DNA from: Kaistia sp. 32K
GTDB taxonomy: Bacteria > Pseudomonadota > Alphaproteobacteria > Rhizobiales > Kaistiaceae
DNA: 64,000 nucleotides
NCBI RefSeq assembly: GCF_016629525.1
Contig: NZ_AP024269.1
Span: forward strand, 3,534,001 to 3,598,000
Direction: 5' to 3'
Shown piece after piece: positions 45,050 through 53,689 of the stretch. The number at the start of each line of letters is the position of its first letter. Positions within the stretch are counted from its first letter, which is position 1. The translations under genes were made by a program, and so were the position numbers. The notes beneath the pieces were generated by a model that saw only the letters and a list, made by a program, of their open reading frames with translations, was not told the DNA's origin and did not search any database.

Positions 45050-45487
45050 ATGCGCTGGCGCGTTCTTCGCCTCCTCTTTCTGATCTATGTCGCCTGGGCC
45101 GCCTTCGCGATCCTGCTGGTTCCCCTGAGCGCGATCGGCGTCGTCGCGACCAACCCGCTGGCCGCCCTGCTGCCGCTGGTCCTGGGCCTGCCGTGGAGCG
45201 TGCTGCTCACCTGGTGGATCGACAGCTCCAGCGCCTACTTGAACTTCCTGCTGCTCGTCCTCGCCGTGGCGATCAATGCCTGCATCCTGCGCTATATGTC
45301 CCGTCGCCCCCGCCCGGCCCCTGAGCCGGACGAGGAGGATGAGGACGAAGCGTTCGAGGAAGAGGACGAAGACGAGACGGACGACGAAGTCGACCACGCG
45401 ACGGATCGCGAACACAATCGGCATCCGGAACATGACGACGAGGAGGATTGGGACGAGCCCTCCCCGCCCCGGCGAAATCGCCGCTGA
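45050..45487 (+). CDS. Small membrane protein with a long acidic tail
   Basis: About 145 residues. The first 85 are hydrophobic with two to three membrane helices (MRWRVLRLLFLIYVAWAAF onwards). The last 55 are almost all Glu, Asp and His (EEDEDEAFEEEDEDETDDE, in part), a low-complexity cytosolic or periplasmic tail that could bind cations or hold an extended shape. No family recognised. The 260 bases upstream contain only a 14-bp GTGCGGGCCCGCAC palindrome at 44822. Confidence 0.62.
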   Translation: MRWRVLRLLFLIYVAWAAFAILLVPLSAIGVVATNPLAALLPLVLGLPWSVLLTWWIDSSSAYLNFLLLVLAVAINACILRYMSRRPRPAPEPDEEDEDEAFEEEDEDETDDEVDHATDREHNRHPEHDDEEDWDEPSPPRRNRR

Positions 45488-45494
45488 CGGGCGG

Positions 45495-46523
45495 TCAGAA
45501 GGCGAGCTGGACCTTCATGGCGCGCTTGCGATCGCCGGCCGTTTCGAACGCTTCCACCGCGTCCTCGATGCCGAAGCTGCCGGTCAGCAGCGGCCTCAAA
45601 TCGACCTTGCGCGCGTCGATCAGCTTCACCGCCAGCGCGAACTCGTCGTGGAAGCGGAACGAGCCGGTGAGCGCGATCTCCTTCGCCACCACGACATTCT
45701 GCGGCAGCGACAGCTCGCCGCCGAGGCCGACCTGCACGATGGTGCCGCGCGGCTGCACCACCTCGAGGCCGGAACGGAGCGCCCGCTCGTTGCCCGAGCA
45801 TTCGAACATCACGCCGACTGTGCCCTTGTCGACGCCGAGCGCCGCCAGCGCCTCGGGCTCGGTCGCGATGTTGATGGTGCGGTCGGCGCCGAGCTTGCGC
45901 GCAAAGGCGAGCGGCTCGTCGACGACGTCGGTGACGATGATCTCCGCCGCGCCGTGGAAACGGGCCGCGGCGACGACGAGCGCGCCGATCGGGCCGCAGC
46001 CGGTGACCAGCACGCGCTTGCCGAGCAGCGACGGCGCCCGCGACAGCGCATGCAGCGTCACGGCGAAAGGCTCGGCCATCGCCAGCTCGGCGACCGTGGC
46101 CTGCTCGCCCTTCTCGCACTGGATCGCCATGCAGACGAGCTCCTGCCGGAACGCGCCCTGGATGTGCGGCATCGGCATGGCGCTGCCGTAGAAGCGCATG
46201 TTGAGGCACTGGTTCGGCAGGCCTTCGTAGCAATAGCGGCAGGTGCGGCAGGGGCGGGACGGATTGACGGCGACACGGTCGCCCGGCTTGACGCGGGTGA
46301 CATCAGGCGCGACCGCTGTGACCGTGCCGGCGACCTCGTGGCCCAGGATCATCGGCTCGCGCAGCTTCACCGTGCCGAAGCCGCCATGCTGGTAATAGTG
46401 CAGGTCGGAGCCGCAGATGCCGCCCGCCTCGATCCGGACCGTGACCTCGCCCGGCCCCATGGCGCCGGTTTCCCGGTCCTCGACCCGGAGGTCACGGGCT
46501 GCATGAATGACGACGGCGCGCAT
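45495..46523 (-). CDS. idnD: L-idonate 5-dehydrogenase (zinc alcohol dehydrogenase family)
   Basis: About 342 residues of the medium-chain dehydrogenase family. Catalytic zinc site: GICGSDLHYY near residue 38 and GHEVAG near 62. Structural zinc: the four cysteines in CRTCRYCYEGLPNQC near 93-107. Rossmann motif: GCGPIGALVV near 172. It oxidises L-idonate to 5-keto-gluconate with NAD(P). The start is backed by GGGAGAG upstream. The TTGTTATCGATATCA operator at 46547 sits just before it, shared with idnO and the ABC importer. Confidence 0.85.
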   Translation of the reverse strand: MRAVVIHAARDLRVEDRETGAMGPGEVTVRIEAGGICGSDLHYYQHGGFGTVKLREPMILGHEVAGTVTAVAPDVTRVKPGDRVAVNPSRPCRTCRYCYEGLPNQCLNMRFYGSAMPMPHIQGAFRQELVCMAIQCEKGEQATVAELAMAEPFAVTLHALSRAPSLLGKRVLVTGCGPIGALVVAAARFHGAAEIIVTDVVDEPLAFARKLGADRTINIATEPEALAALGVDKGTVGVMFECSGNERALRSGLEVVQPRGTIVQVGLGGELSLPQNVVVAKEIALTGSFRFHDEFALAVKLIDARKVDLRPLLTGSFGIEDAVEAFETAGDRKRAMKVQLAF

Positions 46524-46546
46524 GGCGTCTCTCCCTGATCCGATTT

Positions 46547-46562
46547 TTGTTATCGATATCAC
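46547..46562 (-). promoter_or_regulatory. IdnR/GntR-type operator, site 1 (idnD)
   Basis: TTGTTATCGATATCAC, one base from the perfect palindrome at 48141. It lies 24 bases before the idnD start, where it could block transcription. It is the predicted target of the LacI regulator at 52182-53225. Confidence 0.78.
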
Positions 46563-46626
46563 GAAGTGGCGGCAAGGCAAGCCGAGTCACTTCGCCCACC
46601 CGGAATGCCGCCTCGCCCATCCGGAA

Positions 46627-47046
46627 TCACAACGGCTCGTCCGCTTCCGGCTCCGCGGCCCCGGTATCGAGATGCCACCAGCCGGGCTGGCGATCCACGA
46701 AGGAATGCCCGCGCGGCCGCAGCGCCGCCTGATCCGGCTCGTCGAAACCGCCGATCAGCAGCTCGATCGTCGGCGCGTCGTCGAGGGCGCCGATCGAACT
46801 GCCGCATTTCGGGCAGAACGCCCGGCGGGTGATCTCCGACGAGCGGAAGGTCGCGGGCGCGCCGCCCGGCCCCGTCCAGCGCACGCTGTCGCTTGGGAAC
46901 CCCGCCCAGGCCGCCGTCAGCGCGCCGGTATACTGCTGGCACTGCCGGCAGGAGCAGGTGTGCGGGTTGTCGGCCGGGCCGATCGCCTCATAGCGAATCC
47001 AACCGCAGAGGCATCCGCCGCCATAGATCGTTTCTGTCACGCCCAC
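46627..47046 (-). CDS. GFA/CENP-V-type zinc protein
   Basis: About 139 residues. Zinc-binding cysteines are in GGCLCGWIRYEA near residue 11, CSCRQCQQYTG near 31 and FCPKCGSSIG near 78, the glutathione-dependent formaldehyde-activating enzyme (GFA) pattern. Its biochemical role is unsettled. It lies between idnD and idnO and reads the same way as idnD, with the idnD operator in the gap. Confidence 0.85.
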   Translation of the reverse strand: MGVTETIYGGGCLCGWIRYEAIGPADNPHTCSCRQCQQYTGALTAAWAGFPSDSVRWTGPGGAPATFRSSEITRRAFCPKCGSSIGALDDAPTIELLIGGFDEPDQAALRPRGHSFVDRQPGWWHLDTGAAEPEADEPL

Positions 47047-47167
47047 TCCCAGCTTCCTGTCGCAATGCGGATCACGGCCTTACACGGCGCGCCCGCGTCC
47101 GGTTCGGACGCCGCCTTTGTACAGCCGGCGGAGCGGGATGCCAGCGCCGTCACCGGCAGGCGCCGAC

Positions 47168-47193
47168 TTGACACCCGAATGTTATCGATACCC
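47168..47193 (+). promoter_or_regulatory. idnO promoter with operator, site 2
   Basis: TTGACA at 47168 is a consensus -35 box. It is followed by TGTTATCGATACCC (47180-47193), which keeps ten of the core bases of the site-3 palindrome. It lies 47 bases before the idnO start. Confidence 0.7.
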
Positions 47194-47240
47194 AATCCGC
47201 CCACCCCATCACCAACAGCATGATTTCAGGGAGTGATCGC

Positions 47241-48002
47241 GTGAACCTGTTCGATCTCAGCGGGCGACTGGCCCTCGTCACCGGCGCCAGCAAGGGCATC
47301 GGCTTCGCCATCGCCGACGCACTCGCCTCGGCCGGGGCCCGCATCGTGCTCAACGCCCGCGACGCGGCCAAGCTGGAGGAAGCCCGCGCCGCGCTCGCCG
47401 CCAAGGGCTATGACGTCAGCACCGCCGCCTTCGACGTCACCGACCCGGACGCGGTGACCGCCGGCATCGAGAAGATCGAAACGGAGATCGGGCCGATCGA
47501 CATCCTCGTCAACAATGCCGGCATGCAGCATCGCACGCCCCTGCAGGACTTCCCGCTCGAAGCCTGGCGCAAGATCACCGCCACCAACATCGACAGCGTC
47601 TACCTGGTCGGCCAGGCGGTCGGCCGCCGGATGATCCCGCGCGGACGCGGCAAGATCATCAATGTCGGCTCGGTGCAGAGCGAGCTGGCGCGGCCCGGCA
47701 TCGCGCCCTACACGGCGACCAAGGGCGCCGTGAAGATGCTGACCAAGGGCATGGCGACCGACTGGGCCCGCTACGGCCTCCAGGTCAACGGCATCGGCCC
47801 CGGCTATTTCAAGACCGAGCTGAACGCCGCGCTGGTCGCCGACGAGACCTTCTCGGCCTGGCTCGCCAACCGCACGCCGGCCGGCCGCTGGGGCGACGTC
47901 CAGGAGCTGGCGGGCGCGGCGATCTTCCTCGCCTCGGATGCCTCCAGCTTCGTCAACGGCCACATCCTCTATGTCGACGGCGGCATCACCGCCAGCCTCT
48001 GA
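47241..48002 (+). CDS. idnO: Gluconate 5-dehydrogenase (short-chain dehydrogenase)
   Basis: About 253 residues of the SDR family. NAD(P) motif TGASKGIG near residue 15, NNAG near 88, the catalytic Ser in VGSVQSE near 140, and Tyr-Lys in YTATKGAV near 153. It reduces 5-keto-gluconate to gluconate, completing the idonate route with idnD. GTG at 47241 gives the family-typical VNLFDLSGRLALVTG and has AGGGAG upstream; ATG at 47220 has none. A hairpin follows the stop. Confidence 0.85.
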   Translation: MNLFDLSGRLALVTGASKGIGFAIADALASAGARIVLNARDAAKLEEARAALAAKGYDVSTAAFDVTDPDAVTAGIEKIETEIGPIDILVNNAGMQHRTPLQDFPLEAWRKITATNIDSVYLVGQAVGRRMIPRGRGKIINVGSVQSELARPGIAPYTATKGAVKMLTKGMATDWARYGLQVNGIGPGYFKTELNAALVADETFSAWLANRTPAGRWGDVQELAGAAIFLASDASSFVNGHILYVDGGITASL

Positions 48003-48015
48003 GCGAACTTCCGAA

Positions 48016-48046
48016 GAGGAAGGCGGCCCGCGCGGCCGCCATCCTC
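48016..48046 (+). terminator. Hairpin after idnO
   Basis: GAGGA-A-GGCGGCC / GGCCGCC-A-TCCTC with a 5-base loop, 14 bases after the stop. No long T-run follows, so termination may be partial. Confidence 0.55.
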
Positions 48047-48125
48047 TCCCGGCATGAAAGTTCAGCCCCTCCTTGCCGATTCCGCCTCAAAGTCTTCGCT
48101 GGCCATAACCTTTCGTCAGCGACGC

Positions 48126-48156
48126 TTGACACCCCGCTTCTTGTTATCGATAACAA
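48126..48156 (+). promoter_or_regulatory. ABC-importer promoter with perfect operator, site 3
   Basis: TTGACA (-35) at 48126 is followed 17 bases later by GATAAC (-10-like) that lies inside the perfect 16-bp palindrome TTGTTATCGATAACAA (48141-48156). The overlap would give direct competition between repressor and polymerase. This is the best of the three sites in the cluster. Confidence 0.82.
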
Positions 48157-48222
48157 GGATAACCGGACAAAGAACCGGATGGGAACGATAGCGGTGCCGC
48201 CCGCATCCGGGAGGATGAAAGC

Positions 48223-49716
48223 ATGGCCGACGGGGGAGTCCTCCGCTTCGACGATGTCGCCAAGGCATTTGGCGGCACGCGAGCGCTGAAGGGCGTGAGC
48301 TTTGACGTGGCGCGCGGCGAGGTCGTGGCGCTGCTCGGCGAGAACGGCGCCGGCAAGTCGACGCTGATCAAGATTCTGGGCGGCATTTTCCGCGCCGACA
48401 GCGGCCATGTCACCATTGGCGGCGAGCCGTACCGCCACCGCGCCCATGCGCGCGGCGAACGGCAGAAGGTCGCCTTCATCCATCAGGATCTCGGCCTCGT
48501 CGAATGGATGACGGTCGCCGAGAACATGGGCCTTGCCCAGGGGTTCTCCGGCCGCGCGCTGATCGACTGGAAGAGCACCGAACAACACGCCGCGACGGCG
48601 CTGGAGCTGGTCGGCTGCGACATCGATCCGACGACGCGGGTGCACAGCCTGAGCCGGACCGAGAAGTCATTGGTGGCGATCGCCCGCGCGCTCGTCGTCG
48701 ACTGCGATTTCCTCGTCCTCGACGAGCCGACCGCCAGCCTGCCGGCCGACGAGGTGGAGCGCCTGTTCGAGGCGATCCGCCGGCTGCGGGCGCGCGGCGT
48801 CGGCATGATCTATGTCTCGCACCGCCTCGACGAGATCTTCCGCATCGCCGACCGCGTCGTCGTCATGCGTGACGGGCTCAAGGTCGGCGAGAAGCCGGTT
48901 TCCGAGACGACGCCGGACGAGCTGGTCAGCCTGATCGTCGGCTCGACGACGCTGGAGCTGTTCAAGAAGGGCGAGCTCGGCTCGGGCGAGATCCGCGTCG
49001 CCGTCCAGGATCTCGAAACGCCCTCCGCCGGCCCGGTCAGCTTCGACATCCGCCAGGGCGAGCTGCTCGGCCTCGTCGGACTGCGCGGCGCCGGCCAGGA
49101 GGAAATCGGCCGCGCCCTGTTCGGCGCAGCCCAGCATCGCGGCTCGATCCGGATCGACGGCGAGGCGCCGGATCTTTCCTCACCCCGCGCAGCGCTCAAT
49201 TCCGGCATCGGGCTGGTGGCGCGCGATCGCACGGAGGAATCGGTCGCCTTCTCGCTCAGCGTCCGCGAGAACGCCTTTTTGAACCCGGCCGCCATCGGCC
49301 GCGGCCTGCTCTCTTATCTGTCGCCGCGCGCCGAAGCCCGCAAGGCGATCGCGCTCGGCGCGTCGGTCGGCCTGCGCCCCAACGATCCCGACCTGCCGAT
49401 CGAGGGGCTTTCCGGCGGCAACCAGCAGAAGGTCGTCGTCGGCCGCTGGCTCGCCACCAACCGCCGGCTGCTGATCGCCGAGGACCCGACCGCCGGCGTC
49501 GATGTCGGCGCCAAGGCCGAGATCTACCGGCTGATCGCGCAGGCGCTGGAGAAGGGCCTCGCCGTCGTCGTCGTCTCGACCGATTTCGAGGAGATCGCCC
49601 ATATCTGCCACCGGGCGCTCGTCTTCAACCGGGGCGGGATCATCGCCGAGCTCTCCGGCCCCACCCTCACCACCGAATCCGTGATCACCGCGGCCTCCGC
49701 CTCGGAAGCAGCCTAG
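48223..49716 (+). CDS. Ribose-type ABC transporter ATP-binding protein
   Basis: About 497 residues with two NBDs (Walker A GENGAGKST near residue 39; second-domain signature LSGGNQQKVVVGRW near 400). The first domain has LSRTEKSLVAIARAL in place of LSGG, normal for this family. It powers import of a sugar or sugar acid together with the next two genes. It is preceded by the operator shared with idnD and idnO, so the substrate is likely idonate, gluconate or a precursor. Confidence 0.88.
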   Translation: MADGGVLRFDDVAKAFGGTRALKGVSFDVARGEVVALLGENGAGKSTLIKILGGIFRADSGHVTIGGEPYRHRAHARGERQKVAFIHQDLGLVEWMTVAENMGLAQGFSGRALIDWKSTEQHAATALELVGCDIDPTTRVHSLSRTEKSLVAIARALVVDCDFLVLDEPTASLPADEVERLFEAIRRLRARGVGMIYVSHRLDEIFRIADRVVVMRDGLKVGEKPVSETTPDELVSLIVGSTTLELFKKGELGSGEIRVAVQDLETPSAGPVSFDIRQGELLGLVGLRGAGQEEIGRALFGAAQHRGSIRIDGEAPDLSSPRAALNSGIGLVARDRTEESVAFSLSVRENAFLNPAAIGRGLLSYLSPRAEARKAIALGASVGLRPNDPDLPIEGLSGGNQQKVVVGRWLATNRRLLIAEDPTAGVDVGAKAEIYRLIAQALEKGLAVVVVSTDFEEIAHICHRALVFNRGGIIAELSGPTLTTESVITAASASEAA

Positions 49717-49792
49717 AACCCTCTGTTTTGTCGCGTTTTCTTCACGCGAACCGGCACCCACTTCGCTCGAAAACGCTCCAGGAAGCTCGCCC

Positions 49793-50842
49793 ATGTCCAT
49801 GAACTCCGTCCGCTCCGATGCGCTGGAACCGACCCGCAGCGAACTGGAAAACGCCTCGTTCGGCGAACGTCTGCGCCGGCGCATTCCCGTCTTCGGCCTG
49901 CCGATCCTGCTGGTGCTGCTGATCATCCTGTTCTCGGTGCTGCTGCCGCAGACCTTCCCGACCATGCTGAATGTGCGGTCGATCATCTCGGACAAGGCGA
50001 TCATCGCGCTGCTGTCGCTCGCCGCGATGATCCCGATGGCCGCCGGCAAGATCGACCTGACGGTCGGCTACGGCATCGTGCTCTGGCACATCCTGGCGAT
50101 CAGCCTGCAGACCATGGCCGGCATTCCTTGGCCCTTCGCCGTGCTGATCGTCATCATTCTCGGCGCCTGCGTCGGCCTCTTGAACGGCCTGCTGGTCGAG
50201 GTCGCCCGCATCGATAGTTTCATCGCCACGCTCGGCACGGGCACCGTGCTCTACGCCATCGCGCTCTGGCATACGGGCGGGCGCCAGGTGGTGGCGCAGC
50301 TGCCGCAAGGCTTCCTGGCGCTGAACGGGACGATGGTCTTCGGCCTGCCGATCACTGGCTACTATGTGATCGCGCTCGCCATCGTCATGTGGCTGATCCT
50401 CGAGCACCTGCCGGTCGGCCGCTATCTCTACGCCATCGGCGCCAACCCGAAGGCGGCCGCCCTCAACGGCATTCCCGTCCAGCGCTACACCATGGGCGCC
50501 TTCATCGCCTCCGGCGCGCTGACGGCGGTCGCCGGCGTGCTGCTCGCCTCGAAGCTCCGCATCGGCCAGGCCAGCGTCGGCCTCGAATATCTGCTGCCGG
50601 CGCTGGTTGGCGCCTTCCTTGGCTCGACGACGATCAAGCCGGGCCGCGTCAATGTCTGGGGCACGCTCGCCGGCGTCGCGATCCTCGCGGTCGGCATCGC
50701 CGGCATCCAGCAGTTCGGCGGCTCGTTCTGGGTCGAGCCGATGTTCAACGGTGTGACCCTGCTGATCGCCATCGGCATCGCCGGCTACGCCCAGCGCCGC
50801 CGCGGCGCCAGCAGCAAGCCATTCAAAAAGACGGGCGCCTAA
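49793..50842 (+). CDS. Ribose-type ABC transporter permease
   Basis: About 349 residues of the BPD_transp_2 family with eight to ten membrane helices. AAGKIDLTVGYGIVL near residue 84 corresponds to the usual G-IDLSVG loop, and YAIGANPKAAALNGIPVQRYT (in part) is the coupling region. There is a single permease gene, so a homodimer channel. It follows the ATPase by 76 bases. ATG at 49799 is an alternative start. Confidence 0.88.
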   Translation: MSMNSVRSDALEPTRSELENASFGERLRRRIPVFGLPILLVLLIILFSVLLPQTFPTMLNVRSIISDKAIIALLSLAAMIPMAAGKIDLTVGYGIVLWHILAISLQTMAGIPWPFAVLIVIILGACVGLLNGLLVEVARIDSFIATLGTGTVLYAIALWHTGGRQVVAQLPQGFLALNGTMVFGLPITGYYVIALAIVMWLILEHLPVGRYLYAIGANPKAAALNGIPVQRYTMGAFIASGALTAVAGVLLASKLRIGQASVGLEYLLPALVGAFLGSTTIKPGRVNVWGTLAGVAILAVGIAGIQQFGGSFWVEPMFNGVTLLIAIGIAGYAQRRRGASSKPFKKTGA

Positions 50843-50871
50843 GAAACCCGTCGCAACTCGGAGGGACCTTC

Positions 50872-51981
50872 ATGAAGTCACGCAATCTGTTGCTCGCCGC
50901 CGCCAGCGCCGTCGCGCTGATGGCCATCCCGATGCTGGCGCACGCCGACGCCTTCGTCGACGAGGCGAAGGCCATCGTCGCCAAGGCCGCCGGCCGCGCC
51001 GACAAGTGGGACGGCCCGACCACAGGCCCGAAGGCCGTCGGCAAGAAGACAATCGTCTATGTCGCCGGCGACATGCGCAATGGCGGCATCCTGGGCGTTT
51101 CGCAGGGCGCCAAGGAAGCAGCCGCCGCCATCGGCTGGGACTATCGCGAGATCGACGGCCAGGGCACCGTTTCCGGCCAGACCACGGCGCTCTCCCAGGC
51201 GATCGCGCTGAAGCCGGACGCGATCATCGTCGGCGGCAGCGACGCCGTCGAGCAGAAGGCCGGCCTCGAAGGCGCCGCTAAGGAAGGCATCCTGATGGTC
51301 GGCTGGCATTCCGGCCCCGTCCCCGGCCCGCTCGAAGGCACGCCGATCTTCGCCAACGTCACCACCGACGCGATGGAAGTCGCCAAGGTCGCGGCAATGA
51401 AGGCGGTCGCCGATTCCGACGGCAAGGCCGGCGTCGTCGTCTTCGCCGACTCGACCTATGCCATCGCCATCGCCAAGGGCCGCGCGATGGAGGAATGGAT
51501 CAAGAAGTGCGCCGGCTGCACGGTCGTCTCCTTCCAGGACACGCCGCTCGCCGACGTCTCGACCCGCATCCCGCAGCTGACCACGACGCTCCTGCAGCAG
51601 AACGGCGCCAAGTGGACCCATTCCCTCGCCATCAACGACCTCTATTTCGACTTCATGCCGCCGGCGCTGCAGGCGGCCGGCATCGCCGGTAACGGCGACC
51701 CGCAGAACATCTCCGCCGGTGACGGCTCGGAATCGGCCTATCAGCGCATCCGCGCCGGAGACCATCAGGCCGCGACCGTGCCAGAGCCCCTCGCCATGCA
51801 GGGCTGGCAGCTGATCGACGAGCTGAACCGCGCCTTCGCCGGCGAAAAGTGGTCCGGCTATGTCCCCGGCGTCCATCTGGTGACGCCCGACAACGTCGCC
51901 TTCGACGGCGGCCCGAAGAACGTGTTCGATCCCGACAACGGCTATCGCGACGAATACAAGAAGATCTGGGGCGTGCACTGA
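50872..51981 (+). CDS. Ribose-type ABC transporter binding protein
   Basis: About 369 residues. Sec signal peptide with cleavage near AHA-DA. The mature type 1 binding fold includes YVAGDMRNGGILGVSQGAKEAA (in part), AIALKPDAIIVGG and SAGDGSESAYQRIR. A CxxC (KKCAGCTVV) near residue 215 may form a disulfide. Strong GGAGGGA ribosome-binding site. It is the last gene of the transporter and is followed 200 bases later by the regulator. Confidence 0.87.
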   Translation: MKSRNLLLAAASAVALMAIPMLAHADAFVDEAKAIVAKAAGRADKWDGPTTGPKAVGKKTIVYVAGDMRNGGILGVSQGAKEAAAAIGWDYREIDGQGTVSGQTTALSQAIALKPDAIIVGGSDAVEQKAGLEGAAKEGILMVGWHSGPVPGPLEGTPIFANVTTDAMEVAKVAAMKAVADSDGKAGVVVFADSTYAIAIAKGRAMEEWIKKCAGCTVVSFQDTPLADVSTRIPQLTTTLLQQNGAKWTHSLAINDLYFDFMPPALQAAGIAGNGDPQNISAGDGSESAYQRIRAGDHQAATVPEPLAMQGWQLIDELNRAFAGEKWSGYVPGVHLVTPDNVAFDGGPKNVFDPDNGYRDEYKKIWGVH

Positions 51982-52181
51982 TCGCTCGCAGAGACCGGCG
52001 GCCGCCTCGCGCGACCGCCGGAAACGGTCTCGCGAAGCATCCACCAGCCCGCGACAAGCTCTGGCACTCCCCGCCGGACTGCGGTAACGACGCCGCTCCG
52101 GCTTGAACTCGCAGGATCACGACCGGCCTTTTTTCGTACTTCACCGGAGGCGCCCGCGCGCCCAGGCATCAGGTAGAGAGA

Positions 52182-53225
52182 ATGTCGACCGTCCCCCCCG
52201 GAAGAACGCCGAAGAGCCAGCCGACGATGGCCGACGTCGCCGAGCGCGCCGGCGTCTCGACGATGACGGTGTCGCGCGCCCTGAAGAAGGGCAGCCCCAT
52301 CTCCGAGGAGACGCGCCGACGGATCATGACCGCGATCGACGAGCTCGGCTATGTGCTCGACCAGACGGCCGGCACGCTCTCCTCGAAGCGCTCCGGCTTC
52401 ATCGCGACGCTCATTCCCTCGGTCAACAATTCGAACTTCTCCGACACGGTGCGCGGCGTCACGGAGGCGATCGAGGGCAGCGGATTGCAGCTCCTGCTCG
52501 GCCACACCGACTATCTCGTCGAGAAGGAAGAGACGCTGCTGGAATCGATGCTGACGCGTCGTCCGGAGGGGATCATCCTGACCGGCGGATCGCACAGCGC
52601 CCGCTGCCGGCGCCAGCTCGACGCCATCGGCATTCCCGTGATCGAGACCTGGGACCTGCCGGAGAAGCCGGTCGAACATGTCGTCGGCTTCTCGAACGCG
52701 GCGGCGATCCGCGCGCTGGTGCATGATCTCTACGCGGAGGGCTATCGCAATATCGGCTTCATCGGCGGCACCACCAATCGCGACACGCGCGGCGCCGACC
52801 GCCGCCTCGGCTACAGCCAGGCGATCGCCGAACTAGGCCTGCCGCAGGCCCGCATCATCTCGTTCGGCAGTCCGCCGATCTCGATGGCGCAAGGGGCCGA
52901 GGCGATCGTGCAGCTGGTCACGCAATGGCCGGAGGTCGACGCCGCCATCTGCGTCTCGGACCTCTCCGCCTTCGGCGCGCTGATGGAATGCCACCGCCGC
53001 GGCTGGGCTGTGCCGGGGCGCATCGCCATCGCCGGCTTCGGCGATTTCGAGGTGTCGCGCTGCAGCCATCCCCGTCTGACGACGGTCGCCATCGACGCCG
53101 TCGAGATCGGCCGCACGGCGGGAAAGTTGCTGTTGCGCGCCATCGAGGCGCGGCGTGGGGGCGAGGTGATTCCGCCGGAAACGCTGATCATGCCGTTCCG
53201 CGTGATCCATCGCGAAAGCACGTGA
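52182..53225 (+). CDS. LacI-family regulator of the idonate/gluconate genes (IdnR/GntR-like)
   Basis: About 347 residues. HTH TMADVAERAGVSTMTVSRALK near residues 15-35 (in part), hinge with LSSKRSG, then the sugar-binding domain (IIDxxG-like IILTGGSH, AIAGFGDFEVS near 290). The HTH and overall pattern fit the GntR/IdnR branch, whose operators in enterobacteria look like TGTTACCGGTAACA. The cluster's three TTGTTATCGATAACAA-type sites are close to that layout. The effector is likely gluconate or a keto-gluconate. Confidence 0.87.
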   Translation: MSTVPPGRTPKSQPTMADVAERAGVSTMTVSRALKKGSPISEETRRRIMTAIDELGYVLDQTAGTLSSKRSGFIATLIPSVNNSNFSDTVRGVTEAIEGSGLQLLLGHTDYLVEKEETLLESMLTRRPEGIILTGGSHSARCRRQLDAIGIPVIETWDLPEKPVEHVVGFSNAAAIRALVHDLYAEGYRNIGFIGGTTNRDTRGADRRLGYSQAIAELGLPQARIISFGSPPISMAQGAEAIVQLVTQWPEVDAAICVSDLSAFGALMECHRRGWAVPGRIAIAGFGDFEVSRCSHPRLTTVAIDAVEIGRTAGKLLLRAIEARRGGEVIPPETLIMPFRVIHREST

Positions 53226-53245
53226 CCGGGCCGAAGCCCGGTCAC
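53222..53245 (+). terminator. Terminator overlapping the regulator stop codon
   Basis: Perfect 10-bp stem GTGACCGGGC / GCCCGGTCAC with a CGAA loop, including the TGA stop. A second, longer-looped stem GAGGTCCCGG/CCGGGACCTC (53250-53302) follows and may serve the converging leftward operon. Confidence 0.6.
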
Positions 53246-53315
53246 GATCGAGGTCCCGGCCCGACAGGCCAGCTCCAACCTCCCGAACGACGCCGGGACC
53301 TCAATTCCGTCGAGG

Positions 53316-53630
53316 TCAATCCATGTGGAAGACTTCGGGAAGCGGGATCATGACGGGCGTGCCGTCAGGATGGGTGTCCATGATATCGCCCATATGGGCA
53401 AACCACTTCTGCATCAGCGGCTGCGCATTCAACTCGTCGGCGCGCGCGCCATCGGCGATGTGATTGATCGCGAACAGGATGTTCGTCTCTTCATCCAGGA
53501 AGATCGTGTAGTCGCGGGCGCCGTGCTGGGCGAGCAGCTCGCGCAGCTCCGGCCAGATCTCGTCATGGCGCTTCTTGTATTCGGCGCCGCAGCCGGGCTT
53601 CATCCGCATCTTGAAACCGATCCGCTTCAT
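53316..53630 (-). CDS. rhaM: L-rhamnose mutarotase
   Basis: About 104 residues, the usual RhaM/YiiL length. Conserved features are the N-terminal IGFKMRMKPGCGAEYKKRHDEIWPEL (in part) with the active-site His near residue 22, FAINHI near 54, and the MIPLPEVFHMD C-terminus. It speeds interconversion of alpha and beta anomers of rhamnose-like sugars. It sits not in the rha locus at 0-8 kb but at the end of a leftward oxidoreductase/importer operon, so the sugar there may be rhamnose or a 6-deoxy or related pyranose. Confidence 0.88.
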   Translation of the reverse strand: MKRIGFKMRMKPGCGAEYKKRHDEIWPELRELLAQHGARDYTIFLDEETNILFAINHIADGARADELNAQPLMQKWFAHMGDIMDTHPDGTPVMIPLPEVFHMD

Positions 53631-53689
53631 GTCTTTCCTCTCCCTTGAAACGGGCTGATGCCAGCCCTGTCCTGTCGATCCGTTCGCGA

